A stretch of 25,964 bases of DNA. Source: Nemertoderma westbladi. Its lineage: Eukaryota > Xenacoelomorpha > Nemertodermatida > Nemertodermatidae. A program made the translations under genes and the position numbers. Where the stretch lies: NCBI GenBank assembly GCA_032718475.1, contig JAUCBJ010005352.1, positions 1-25,964 of the forward strand, written 5' to 3'. Below are positions 1-9,194 of the stretch, piece by piece; the first letter of the stretch is position 1; the number at the start of each line of letters is the position of its first letter. The notes under the pieces were generated by a model, which was not told the origin of the DNA, did no database searches, and worked only from the letters and a program-made list of their open reading frames with translations.

Positions 1-714
1 CTGACAGTTAACTTTGAAAGTCCTCAGCAAGTCTCTGATCGGATGAGCATAAGCTCAAAGGATGGTATGCTTGAGCATGTGGACGACTTCTGTTACCTGG
101 GATCATGGATCCGGAAGTCAGGTGAGGACCTTCGAATACGTAAGGGAAAGGCATGGGCAGCCTTGAATAGGCTTTCCAGGATTTGGAAGTCACCTAGAAT
201 TAATCGGAAACTTAAGGTCCGATTATTTAGAGCAGCAGTAGTTCCAGTACTCCTCTACGGGAGTCCATGCTGGGCTCTAACTGCTGAGGACACCAAATCT
301 CTGGATGGCACATTCACAAGAATGCTACGCCGGGTACATTGTGTCAAGTACAATGCACACATCTCCAACCAGACACTATATAACATTGGAGGTGTCTCAT
401 TGGTTCCCCCAAGCTTGACACTAGAACAAAATCGCCTCCGCTTTGCAGGACATTGCTTTCGCCGTGAGGACCAGCCAGTGCATAATCTTGTACTTTGGCA
501 GCCTCATGGAGTAAATAAGCATGGTGGACAGCCCATGACTTTCTTGAGACGCATCTTAAAGGACACTGGCCTTAAAGATGCGGATGATCTTCAAATGTCA
601 TGGGTGATAGGGAGTTGTGGCGGTGCAATTTTGTTGACAAGCCGGCACAGCATTCTTAAAAATGCAGCTGCAATGCAGCATGCCGATCCTAGTAGTAGTA
701 GTAGTAGTAGTTAG
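1..714 (+). CDS. RTE-like non-LTR retrotransposon, C-terminal part of reverse transcriptase protein (partial)
   Basis: The frame is open from the first base of the window, so the protein is cut by the window edge; the first in-frame ATG is at 43. From that Met, YLGSWI lies near residues 19-24, followed by a basic stretch and an LLYGSPCW segment. Further on are RLRFAGHCFR and a C-terminal LRRILKDTGLKDADDLQ segment. This is the usual order of the region after the RT domain in RTE-type LINEs of invertebrates; the clade is assigned from recognised motifs, not from an alignment. The frame ends in a run of serines encoded by an (AGT)n microsatellite at about 690-710, typical of an RTE 3' tail, so the coding end and the element end nearly coincide. 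The RT catalytic core would lie upstream of the window. The next LINE begins two bases after the stop, which suggests insertion into it. Confidence 0.8.
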   Translation: MTVNFESPQQVSDRMSISSKDGMLEHVDDFCYLGSWIRKSGEDLRIRKGKAWAALNRLSRIWKSPRINRKLKVRLFRAAVVPVLLYGSPCWALTAEDTKSLDGTFTRMLRRVHCVKYNAHISNQTLYNIGGVSLVPPSLTLEQNRLRFAGHCFRREDQPVHNLVLWQPHGVNKHGGQPMTFLRRILKDTGLKDADDLQMSWVIGSCGGAILLTSRHSILKNAAAMQHADPSSSSSSS

Positions 715-715
715 A

Positions 716-1790
716 CAGGGCGAGTCATTGTCCCCATTGCTTTTATCTTTATTTATTAATGACCATGAGCTGGAGTTGATATGTGGAGGTGCTCCTGGGT
801 ATGATCTTGGGACCTTTAAATGATTTCTTCTTCTTTACACTGACGATATCATGTTGCTAAGCGACACAGCTGTTGTCCTCCAGAATGCTCTGGACATTCT
901 GAGTAACTATAATTCATTCTGGGGAATGAAAGTTAATCTAAGTAAATTCAAGGTTATGGTCTTTCATAAAGGCGGGCCTCTCCGTTGAAACAAACACTTG
1001 TTGTATAAGTGTAGCCCCCTGGAAGTAGTTTCGTCCTACTCTTACCTTGGTATTATATTTACCCCATCTGGTAGCTTCCCTCTTACCCAGCAATATCTTG
1101 CAGACAAAGCCAATAAAGCGTATTTTACTCTCCTTAAGTATCTCAGACAATATCCCAATTTATCATTTTCCACTCTCAATTTCCAGAAAACTTCGTATTA
1201 TTAAGTTTTGGATTCGTATTTTGAATCTCCCAACTACCGTATCGTTAAGAAGGCCTATCTTCTCCATCTTCATGACTGCTTGGTTTTCAGTTCAGTTAAC
1301 TGGGCCTCCACTGTTCCCGGACCTTCTAGGATCTTTAGGCTTCCGGGGAATTTGGGACAACCAGTACGTAGAACACCAAACCCTATTCTTAGCAGAGCTC
1401 AGGACACGGCTCCAAGATAATTAATTATATCCAACAGTGGTGGTCACTAGTGAGTTCTTCTCCCCAATCACTGCTCTACGTTAAGTATTTGTACCAGGAG
1501 GAATCCTACCTGAATGTCCTACACAGGTGCCCCAGACTCTGTCGGTCGCTTGCGAGATTTCTTACATCATCTCACTCCCTAATGATCGAGCAAGGTAAAT
1601 GGAATAGCACACCCCTTAATGAACGTTATTGCCCCGTCTGTATGTTTGCGGTCAATGAGGATGAATATCACTTTTTGCTAAAATGCCCAGTCCATCAGGA
1701 TCTTAGAGTCTTACCACGGAAACCCCACATAAATAAATATAAATATAAAGACTTAGTAGGCTCAAACTCTATCGAAAAAATTTAATGTCT
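716..1790 (+). pseudogene. Second LINE: RT core to C-terminal zinc-knuckle fragment, broken
   Basis: Position 716 starts directly at the RT motif QGESLSPLLL. In the same frame follow FINDHELEL, a TGA at about 821, LLLYTDDIMLLS (the catalytic YADD box written as YTDD), VNLSKFKVMVF, a TGA at about 986, and EVVSSYSYLGIIFTPSGSF, ending near 1204. The next homologous piece, RKLRIIKFWIRIL through LFLAELRTRLQDN, is in another frame (about 1180-1424). After a further shift near 1420 the frame at 1430-1785 carries a Cys-His motif (CPVC, then H and C, spacing C-x2-C-x9-H-x4-C; residues 61-79 of the 111-aa stretch from 1450). Compared with related elements, a segment between the thumb region and RKLRIIKFW seems to be missing. 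The 5' half is absent because the RTE-like element sits there. It is dead: two stops, two frame changes and a probable deletion. The clade is not assigned. I see nothing recognisable at 1791-2010. Confidence 0.75.
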
Positions 1791-2010
1791 GGCATTTTTT
1801 TTGGCAAAGGCGTCCGAACGGCGCGATAAAATTTTACAACCACATTAGAACGTGGTTTCGGGTAACTTTTCATATGTTTTATATTTATGTGTTCATCTTC
1901 CATGTACATTACTTTATAAATTACAGTATGTGCATATATTTACTGTACTGGTGACACCGGTTTACCGGTCTTACTTTCTCTAGTATTTTCTTCATATTAT
2001 ATATTTAATG

Positions 2011-3340
2011 GCCTGGGGGGATGGATAGCCACTCCACCTCAGGGCTAGGGGGATGGATAGCCGCTCCACCACGGGGCCAGGGGGATGGATAACCGCTCCA
2101 CCACAGGGCCAGAGGGGATGGATAGCCGCTCCACCACAGGGCCGGGGGATGGATAGCCGCTCCACCACAGGGCCGGGGGGGATGGATAACCGCTCCACCA
2201 CAGGGCCAGATGGGATGGATAGCCACTCAACAACAGGGCCGGGGGGATCGATATCCGCTCCACCACAGGGCCAGATGGGATGGATAGCCGCTCCACCACA
2301 GGGCTGAGGGAGTGGATAGCTGCTCCACCACAGGGCCGGGAGGGGATGGATAGCCGCTCCACCACAGGGACGGAGGAGATGGATAGCCGCGCTCCACCAC
2401 AGGGCCGGGGGGATGGATAGCCGCTCCACCACAGGGACAAAGGGGATGGATAGCCACTCCACCAAGGGCTGAGGGAGTGGATAGCTGCTCCACCACAGGG
2501 CCGGGATGAGATGGATAGCCACTCAACAACAGGGCTGGGGGATGGATAGCCACTCCACCACAGGGCCGGGGGGGTGGATATCCGCTCCACCACAGGGCCG
2601 GGGGGATGGATAGCCGCTCCACCACATGGCCGGGGGGATGGATAGCCGCTCCACCACAGGGCCGGGGAGGATGGATAACCGCTCCACCACAGGGCCAGAT
2701 GGGATGGATAGCCACTCAACAACAGGGCCGGGGGGATCGATATCCGCTCCACCACAGGGCCAGATGGGATGGATAGCCGCTCCACCACAGGGCCGGGGGG
2801 ATGGATAGCCGCTCCACCACAGGGACGGAGGAGATGGATAGCCGCGCTCCACCACAGGGCCGGGAGGGGATGGATAGCCGCTCTACCACAGGGCCAGAGG
2901 GGATGGATAGCCACTCAACAACAGGGCTGGGGGATGGATAGCCACTCCACCACAGGGCCGGGAGGAGATGGATAGCCGCTCAAGAACAGGGCTGGGGGAT
3001 GGATAGCCACTCCACCACAGGGCCGGGGGGAGATGGATAGCCGCTCAAGAACAGGGCTGGGGGATGGATAGGCACTCCACCACAGGGCCGGGGGGATGGA
3101 TAGCCGCTCAAGAACAGGGCTGGGGGATGGATAGGCACTCCACCACAGGGCCGGGGGAATGGATAGCCACTCAACAACAGGGCTGGGGGATGGATAGCCG
3201 CTCCACCACAGGGACGGAGGAGATGGATAGCAACGCGCTCCACCACAGGGCCGGGGGGATGGATAGCCGCTCCACCACAGGGACGGAGGAGATGGATAGC
3301 CGCGCTCCACCGCAGGGCCGGGGGGGATGGATTGGATAGT
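2011..3340. repeat. Minisatellite, ~32-bp G-rich unit, about 40 copies
   Basis: Units of about 31-36 bp share the words GGATGGATAGCCGCTCC and ACCACAGGGCCGGGG, all in one orientation. Variants include ACTCAACAACAGGG, GCTCAAGAACAGGG and GGGACGGAGGAGATGG. Variants are arranged in higher-order blocks: a block of about 160 bp at 2148-2310 recurs at 2637-2799, an offset of 489 bp. At 3031-3160 a two-unit block of about 65 bp repeats. The unit has no stop codon in several frames on either strand, which creates long minus-strand open frames with no real protein character. Confidence 0.95.
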
Positions 3341-4304
3341 CGCTAATTTATACAAATCGGATCTTGCCCTCATTTTTGCTATTATTATGCATCCATCCAT
3401 ATAGGGGTATACAACCAGTGTATTCATCATTAAATCAAAAGTCGATTTATTATGTTATGGAATGAATTAAAGATTATTATTAAATATTAGGGAAAACTTG
3501 TTTAGAAAGGGTCTTTCGCACGTCAATTCAAACCACACAATTAAAGATTCTGGCAGGCTCAATCAAAAATACACTGTGTTATGCATATCTCGAAATATAT
3601 TCACTCCACATCCACTGGAATTAACTTTAGCTTGTACTGATATTCCGCCTTTTATTATATACGAGTGTACATTTTATATACCAGTGCATAATTATTATAT
3701 GCACTTTAATATGCACTCTTATATGTACCTATACTAAGTTATGCGCACAAGATAATAAGTTGTGCGCACAACTTACGGAAAAAATATTTTTTTCCAAATG
3801 TCCCTTTAGGGGCTCCGTAACTTTCCTTTGAAATAGAGCGTTATCCGGAGAATCTTTTATGTTTTTACTAAAGGTTATATACGTATTGTATCTACCGGGA
3901 CATTCGAATAACAGATGAGCTATTTTCCTCTCCAACCCTCCCGGCATTAATTACGTCTCCTCATTTTAATCATTCATGAAAAGAGTATCTACTCCATTAA
4001 GTTAATCGACATTTGAAATGAGTTTAGATCGGCAACGGGCAATAACAGTAACAGGAGGCTGAATAAAAAAAATTGAAAGTTTTGAATAATTTTCCCTAAT
4101 GACTTCATATAATTTATGGATTGCCCGAAACCAATCAAATACATTACTACGATTAGACACGTTCGCGATTTAGTTTTATAATCACAATTTTCAGAATAAA
4201 TATTGTCTTATTATCTGAATCACTGATATGTCAAAATGACCACAAAAACCAATTGTGTTTGTTTATAGTGGATTTAAAAATACTTGTATCTAAATTATTA
4301 CATT
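3341..4304. other. AT-rich stretch without a recognisable gene
   Basis: No convincing coding region. It holds a stem with arms AGTGCATA/TATGCACT (3683-3705) and an exact 18-bp palindrome (3757-3774). A weak 72-aa minus-strand frame at 3729-3947 contains the string IAHLLFECPGR, which faintly resembles the C-terminal knuckle of some LINE proteins. I do not claim it as a gene. Confidence 0.6.
3757..3774. repeat. Perfect 18-bp palindrome
   Basis: AAGTTGTGCGCACAACTT equals its own reverse complement. A similar half-word, AAGTTATGCGCACAA, lies just upstream at 3736-3750. Function unknown. Confidence 0.9.
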
Positions 4305-4400
4305 AAGGGAAAGCAGCAGTGTTTTCTAACCAAAACAATAAACAAAACTTTATTTAATATACGATGAATTTCGGTGTTTTCTAACCAAAACAATACCACT
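4305..4400 (+). repeat. Dispersed repeat fragment sharing TTTTCTAACCAAAACAAT with the 24.6-kb element
   Basis: The word TTTTCTAACCAAAACAAT starts at 4322 and again at 4377. The same word, with similar flanks (GGGAAAG-AGCAG before it, ATATACGAT after one copy), occurs at 24615 and, with one change, at 24682 inside the foldback-like element there. This stretch is therefore probably a relic of the same or a related family. Confidence 0.7.
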
Positions 4401-4450
4401 TTTGTCACTTGTGGTCGAAATTAGCCACAACCTGCTGAATCTATAACAAG

Positions 4451-4494
4451 TTAACACTATTAAACCCGGTGGGGGGGGGGGGGGGGGGGGGGGG
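4451..4494. repeat. 24-G homopolymer preceded by a dispersed word
   Basis: Twenty-four consecutive G at 4471-4494. The preceding TTAACACTATTAAACCCGG (4451-4469) is nearly the reverse complement of CCGGGTTTAATAGAGTTAA (about 20970-20988), which also stands beside a long G run. The run length may be inexact because of sequencing. Confidence 0.85.
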
Positions 4495-4681
4495 TACTAC
4501 CCCTGTGGTTATGGTTACATAATAATATCTCTGAAGCAAGGCAATCTTAACTTTTACTAAAAACTTTTATCGGTTTTAAAAAATATTGAGAACTTTTCGA
4601 GATAAAAGGTCGTCAAATAAGTGTTGAAACAGTTCGGAATTTTGTTGCGATTACTAACAGATTTTCTTGTAGGATCAACGC

Positions 4682-4840
4682 GTTTCGTTGGACACATCCC
4701 GTTTCGTTGGACACATCCCGTTTCGTTGGACACATCCCGTTTCGTTGGACACATCCCGTTTCGTTGGACACATCCCGTTTCGTTGGACACATCCCGTTTC
4801 GTTGGACACATCCCGTTTCGTTGGACACATCCCGTTTCGT
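4682..4840. repeat. 19-bp minisatellite, eight perfect copies plus a partial one
   Basis: The unit GTTTCGTTGGACACATCCC starts at 4682 and every 19 bp to 4815, with a partial copy at 4834. All full copies are identical, which indicates recent expansion or homogenisation. 19 is not a multiple of 3 and the unit lacks stops, so both strands appear open in several frames; these are not genes. The core GGACACATCCC resembles the 15-bp arm unit of the element at 5138-6349. Confidence 0.97.
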
Positions 4841-5126
4841 TTTTTCTATAAATTATTATTAGTGACTGGATTTTAGCAGGATGCGATTTATTGGTGATAA
4901 AATTCGTTTTGTGATATTCTTGTTGTACCTTATGAATAATAGTTGATAGATGTAAGGCGATTGATTACCTTAAGTAGTAAGCTTTCCAGCCCTTTTCAAA
5001 GCTACAATATTTTTTTGAAGTTAGTAATAATTGCTGAAAATATCATTAAATGTTAACAGATGTGAAGCATTACCAGTATTACTGCTACAATCAAGTACTA
5101 CGCCATAACAATTATTGACTGGCTAG

Positions 5127-5137
5127 CCATTCCAGTG
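5127..5137. repeat. Left target-site duplication of the foldback-like element
   Basis: CCATTCCAGTG lies immediately outside the left arm and recurs exactly, in the same orientation, at 6350-6360 immediately outside the right arm. Confidence 0.8.
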
Positions 5138-5143
5138 GATCTA

Positions 5144-5227
5144 GGACACTTCCCCCACGGACACTTCCCCCCCGGACACTTCCCCCCCGCCCAAGTAGGA
5201 CACTTCCCCCCCGGACACTTCCCCCCC
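5144..5227 (+). repeat. Left arm array: five 15-bp units with a GCCCAAGTA spacer
   Basis: Units occupy 5144-5158, 5159-5173, 5174-5188, 5198-5212 and 5213-5227; the spacer is at 5189-5197. Each unit is GGACACTT followed by seven C, except that the first ends CCCCCAC. Confidence 0.93.
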
Positions 5228-5411
5228 AGTTAAAGTGTTAAAATTAATCTGGGTGCATCGAAGCAATAAACAAAAGTTAAAGATGGTTATAGGACAAGTT
5301 GTATCTAGACAAATTTTTTCAAAATTATAAAAGAAACATTCTTATAGTCAAATTTTGTTTGTTTTTCTTTTAATTCCTTTAATTCTTTTAATTTCTTTTA
5401 ATTTCTTTTAA

Positions 5412-5560
5412 TTGGGGGCTGCCGCCCCCAAACCCCCGCTTCTTTTGTTGGGGGCTGCCGCCCCCAAACCCCCGCTTCTGTTCTTGGGGGCTGCCGCCCC
5501 CAAACCCCCGCTTCTTTTCTTGGGGGTTATCGCCCCCAGACCCCGGCATTTCCCTGAGTC
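5412..5560. repeat. 36-bp minisatellite inside the foldback-like element
   Basis: Copies start at 5412, 5448, 5484 and, degenerate, 5520. Each contains GGGGGCTGCCGCCCCC, which can form a six-pair stem with a four-base loop, then AAACCCCCGCTTCT. An 11-bp T-rich repeat (TTTAATTTCTT-like) precedes it at about 5365-5411. The minus-strand frame through it (GFGGGSPQ repeats) is a by-product. Confidence 0.92.
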
Positions 5561-6227
5561 CCCGTGGTGAAAGACTTAAGACCAATTTAAAATAATTAAT
5601 TCATGTTTGTATCATCAGATAATAATTTGACTAAGCCTAAAGTAGGAGCTGTATTGAATGTTAACCAATTTGATATATAAATTACTACAATATTATATAA
5701 TTCAACAAAATCCTATTAAAGATATTGCAAGTAACCAGGAAATTTAATATGTAGTGTGTATGATATCTATATAGTATGTATAGTAGTAATATGTATATCA
5801 ATATGTAATGCTGAACACAGAATACAGGTCGACGCATGTCGATTTTACCCTGGAGAGGTATAATTTTGATTGCAACAATAATATTCATCCCCATCTGCTA
5901 CAATTTGAAGAAGACTATTACATAATAATACCTATAATTAAAACAATTAATTATTATAATTCTATAGTTAATAAAAGCAGTATATCATTCCGGGGATGGA
6001 ATTTATAGGTCATCTAATATAATTAATTGTTTAAAGATTAGTAAACAATACGATGTAATTGCATTGATAAAACCCATAAATAAAACTTGGATATAAAATG
6101 TAAAATCGGGATGCAAAAGATCACTTTCTGAGCTACGAAAGGAAAATTGGATACAACTTATCTGGATACAAGCGGTCCGTTTTCCTTACAAAATGAAAAA
6201 TACGAATGTGCGAAGTTAAGAACAGTC

Positions 6228-6343
6228 GGGGGGGAAGTGTCTGCGGGGGGGAAGTGTCTGGGGGGGAAGTGTCCGGGGGGGAAGTGTCCTACTTGAGCGG
6301 GGGGGAACTGTCCGGGGGGGAAGTGTCCGGGGGGGAAGTGTCC
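6228..6343 (-). repeat. Right arm array: seven 15-bp units, inverted relative to the left arm
   Basis: On the plus strand the units read GGGGGGGAAGTGTCC with small variants (AACTGTCC, AAGTGTCT). The spacer TACTTGAGC separates three outer units from four inner ones, mirroring the left arm. Confidence 0.92.
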
Positions 6344-6349
6344 GAACAC

Positions 6350-6360
6350 CCATTCCAGTG
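6350..6360. repeat. Right target-site duplication of the foldback-like element
   Basis: CCATTCCAGTG, identical to 5127-5137. The bases beyond each copy differ (GATCTA on the left, CCTAGT on the right), so the identity stops at the expected boundary. Confidence 0.8.
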
Positions 6361-6886
6361 CCTAGTAAATTTTAATCTACTTAGGAAGGGAGAATCCATC
6401 TGATTTAATAAGAAACAAGAAACTGTGGCAGCTATTCATCCTACCTGCCCGTACCCAGTACCTAAGGATATGTGACTTGTTGAAAGAGACAATGTTGAAA
6501 CGCTACGCCCATCTCACCAGGTACTTCAACAATAATTTTACATAATGCCTTTGATAATTCCAGGGACCGCTAATATCAACCTCGCCGGTCTAACGAAGTA
6601 TAGACGATGAATCGAGGAACAGTACAGGAGTTTTCTTCAGTCGTTTGGTGGGATTACATTCTTTCAGGTCTGGTCAAGGTTTTCAGATCCTGCTACTCTG
6701 ACTGGACTTATAACGGAAATTGGATAAATAAAATTCACAGTAGGTATTAAATGAAAACTATAAATTTTTCTTACTAAAAACATTTGTTTTTTATATTTTC
6801 TTTAGAAATTACAGAAACTATCAATTATTGATTGATATTTTCCCAATATTGATCGAAACATTTATTTTATTTCGGTGAACAACCAA
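6361..6886. other. No recognisable feature
   Basis: Mixed-composition DNA between the foldback-like element and the hAT-like element. Nothing coding or repetitive recognised. It is the only stretch in this part of the window that could be old unique sequence. Confidence 0.5.
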
Positions 6887-6894
6887 CCACAAGA
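6887..6894. repeat. 8-bp target-site duplication, left copy
   Basis: CCACAAGA, identical to 9035-9042 on the other side of the hAT-like element. Confidence 0.85.
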
Positions 6895-9034
6895 CAGTGC
6901 CGGATTAACCTTAAGGCATATAAGGCACGTGCCTTAGGGCCAGCCGAAAATACGGGCCATATTTTCTCAGCGAGTCATTCCTGTGAAAAAAAATTATCTG
7001 AAAAGTCCACATTTTTTCTCACTATTTGTAGAATACAGAGCAAGAAAGTGCATCTTTTGTCTACTTTCTATCCCTAAATTTGTGATAGAAAGTGCAATAT
7101 TCTAGCTCAGTCAACCGACAGGTGCTGTGTTATTAGTTCGAGACCTGATGGCAGGGAAATAATAAAACTTGGGCTGTAAAACTTTAAATTGCTAATTATG
7201 AATAATGGAGAATTATTTTACTTATTTGTGGGGAATTATTTGTAGTTATGCTCTTAAACTTTCTAGAACAACCAAATAATGACGTGGTGACATACTGGAA
7301 ATAATGTACATAGTAAATGTATGGCGTGGAGATATGGTAGTGCGAAATTAATTTTTTGTTACCAGAAACTAGTTTTATAAATATAGGCCCTAATAGATAA
7401 AAAAAGGATAACTTGGTTGTAGATAAAATAGTTGTTGATAAAAAAAAAACGTGTCAGAAATAACTTCTTGTCACTACTGTAATTTAATTTAACCGAAATT
7501 CAGATGTTCTGCCCTCGTGTATTGAAATTTGCAATCGATGGCATTTTAGATGCAATTCCTGCAAAACTCTCGGACAGCATAATTGAATTTGGGAAAATTA
7601 AAATTAGTGACAAAAAGTACTTATTTCCGAGACGGTTCTCTTATCGAAGAACATTACTTTCTCAGCAAGTCCAAATCTAGATCAGAAATATTATATATTT
7701 GCACTAAGCCCACACTTTTGGTGTGTTATATTTCTCACTTCTCAGCAAGTCCTGTAAAGATAAGTACCCTGCGAAACCTACCCTACAGCAAATAAATAAC
7801 ACAGTCCCACGATCCGATCAAAATTGCTAAATGCCTACAGGGGCCAGTCAGCCTTAAGGGGGCCAACTATAACCCCCACAGAAATGAAATTTTCGAAAAT
7901 TTACAAATTTTTTTGTAGTTTGATAGAAGGGCTTCTATAAGGTGATATCGGATTTCAACAGTGAATGATTTTTTGACCTCAACACTTCTCTTTTCAACAA
8001 CATAATATATTGCTGATATTTATGACTCTGTATAAAACAACCTTTTTTATCAGTTTGTCAATTTTGACTTTTTTCATCACTAAATTCCCTACTACTATTT
8101 TATTTTTTACTCAATTGCCATCAAACATATACCAAAACGTTCAGCAGCTTTAGGACTATTAACGTTGGTTTTGTAAAACATGGCCATTTAGATCTAGTAC
8201 CGATTTTGTAACTGCTTCTCTTTGTCTATCACAAAATATTTGATGCCCAAAATATAGCCCGGACATACTAAAACCCCCATCAATTTTTCAAAAACATTAA
8301 TTTTGTGCTAAAATTTCCATAGAAGATAGCCTACATATCTATAGGTCCATTTTACCAAAGTCTTGGACCAAGAACTTCAATGCAGGTGGTATTACACTAC
8401 AGATCCTTAACCATGAGCTAATTTACATATAAATGCATAAAAATTTACATATACATATCAAAATTGATACAATTTTTGAAAAAAACCGACTTACTCGAAA
8501 AGTGCCATATTTTTCGAACAAACGGTTTATGAAGCTATCTAATGTATACTCAGTTTTCATAGTATATAAAAGATCACAGATCATTGTGTTAAAGTTTCAG
8601 AATAGTAGCTTTATAAATAATAGAAAAATAAATCAAATCAATAAAATCAAAAAATAAAACAAATAGATTTGTGGTAGTTGTCCCATTAATACTGTATATT
8701 AAAAATTAAGGCTTGAGAAATTCTACCAAAAGCATTACACTTTTTATAGCAAAGGTTTTATAGGCATAATATTCCGTTTAGTATTGTTACAATTCTTCAT
8801 GAAAACGATTTTTGCAAAGTACAGAACTTTTATTATTAAAGTACTTAGTACTTATTTGCACGCAGTCATACAACGAAAATACTTTATATTTCCTTCGCAT
8901 CATTTTCTCAATTTCAGTTGTTTTTAGCAGCTTTTTCTTTTGAAAGGGTTTGCCGAAAAATATCAATTTTCGGGCCATTTTTTGGAAATTACTAAAATGT
9001 GCCTTAGGGCCACCAGATGCTTAATCCGGCACTG
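6895..9034. mobile_element. hAT-like DNA transposon, non-autonomous or decayed (2140 bp)
   Basis: The left end reads CAGTGCCGGATTAA and the right end is its exact reverse complement (TTAATCCGGCACTG), giving a 14-bp terminal inverted repeat. The 8 bases before it (6887-6894) and after it (9035-9042) are both CCACAAGA, a perfect 8-bp target-site duplication. A CAG-type terminus with an 8-bp duplication is characteristic of the hAT superfamily. Subterminal words recur: GTGCCTTAGGGCCA at 6929-6942 and 8999-9012, and GCCGAAAAT next to CGGGCCAT near both ends. The exact palindrome TAAGGCACGTGCCTTA lies at 6921-6936. The interior is AT-rich, the longest open frames are about 60-75 codons, and no hAT catalytic or zinc-finger motif is visible. 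It is therefore read as a non-autonomous or gutted copy. Confidence 0.8.
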
Positions 9035-9042
9035 CCACAAGA
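9035..9042. repeat. 8-bp target-site duplication, right copy
   Basis: CCACAAGA, identical to 6887-6894. Confidence 0.85.
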
Positions 9043-9194
9043 CATAGTAAAATGTCAAAACCGCGTGTAGGTACTCCAGTCAATGTATGAAGACCACTCC
9101 ACTGATTCTACCAATCAGTCTGTCAGGTCAGACTTTCTGCAATCATTACCGGTATGGATTTTAGCAGGGTTATATGTGCTATTTGAGCTCCATG

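Larger units (their letters stand above)
5138..6349. mobile_element. Foldback-like DNA element (1212 bp) with C-run minisatellite inverted arms
   Basis: The left arm (5138-5227) has three 15-bp units GGACACTTCCCCCCC (one with a change), the spacer GCCCAAGTA, and two more units. The reverse complement of the right arm (6228-6349) has three units, the spacer GCTCAAGTA, then four units. The arms are therefore colinear inverted copies rather than independent arrays. An exact 11-bp direct repeat flanks the element, as expected for a target-site duplication. Known foldback and Mutator-like elements have long, sometimes internally repetitive inverted ends and 9-11-bp duplications, so this could be a non-autonomous member of such a group; that placement is inference. 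The 1-kb interior holds a T-rich repeat, a 36-bp minisatellite and AT-rich DNA. I find no transposase. It must be mobilised in trans, if it is mobile at all. Confidence 0.75.

Noticed and set aside
1992-3430. Long minus-strand open frames rich in Pro, Gly, Trp and Ile (up to 289 aa)
   Set aside because: They are translations of the stop-free 32-bp minisatellite in several frames at once; no domain or start context supports a protein.
3729-3947. 72-aa minus-strand frame resembling a LINE C-terminal knuckle (IAHLLFECPGR)
   Set aside because: Only one short string is similar, and no neighbouring RT motifs exist.
4557-4876. Open frames on both strands with TSRFVGHIPFRWTHPVSL-type repeats
   Set aside because: Produced by the perfect 19-bp array, which lacks stops; both strands are open simultaneously.
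5388-5585. 65-aa minus-strand frame with GFGGGSPQ repeats
   Set aside because: Translation of the 36-bp minisatellite.
6158-6403. Frames with PPGHFPP or GGEVSGGEV repeats
   Set aside because: Translation of the right arm array of the foldback-like element.
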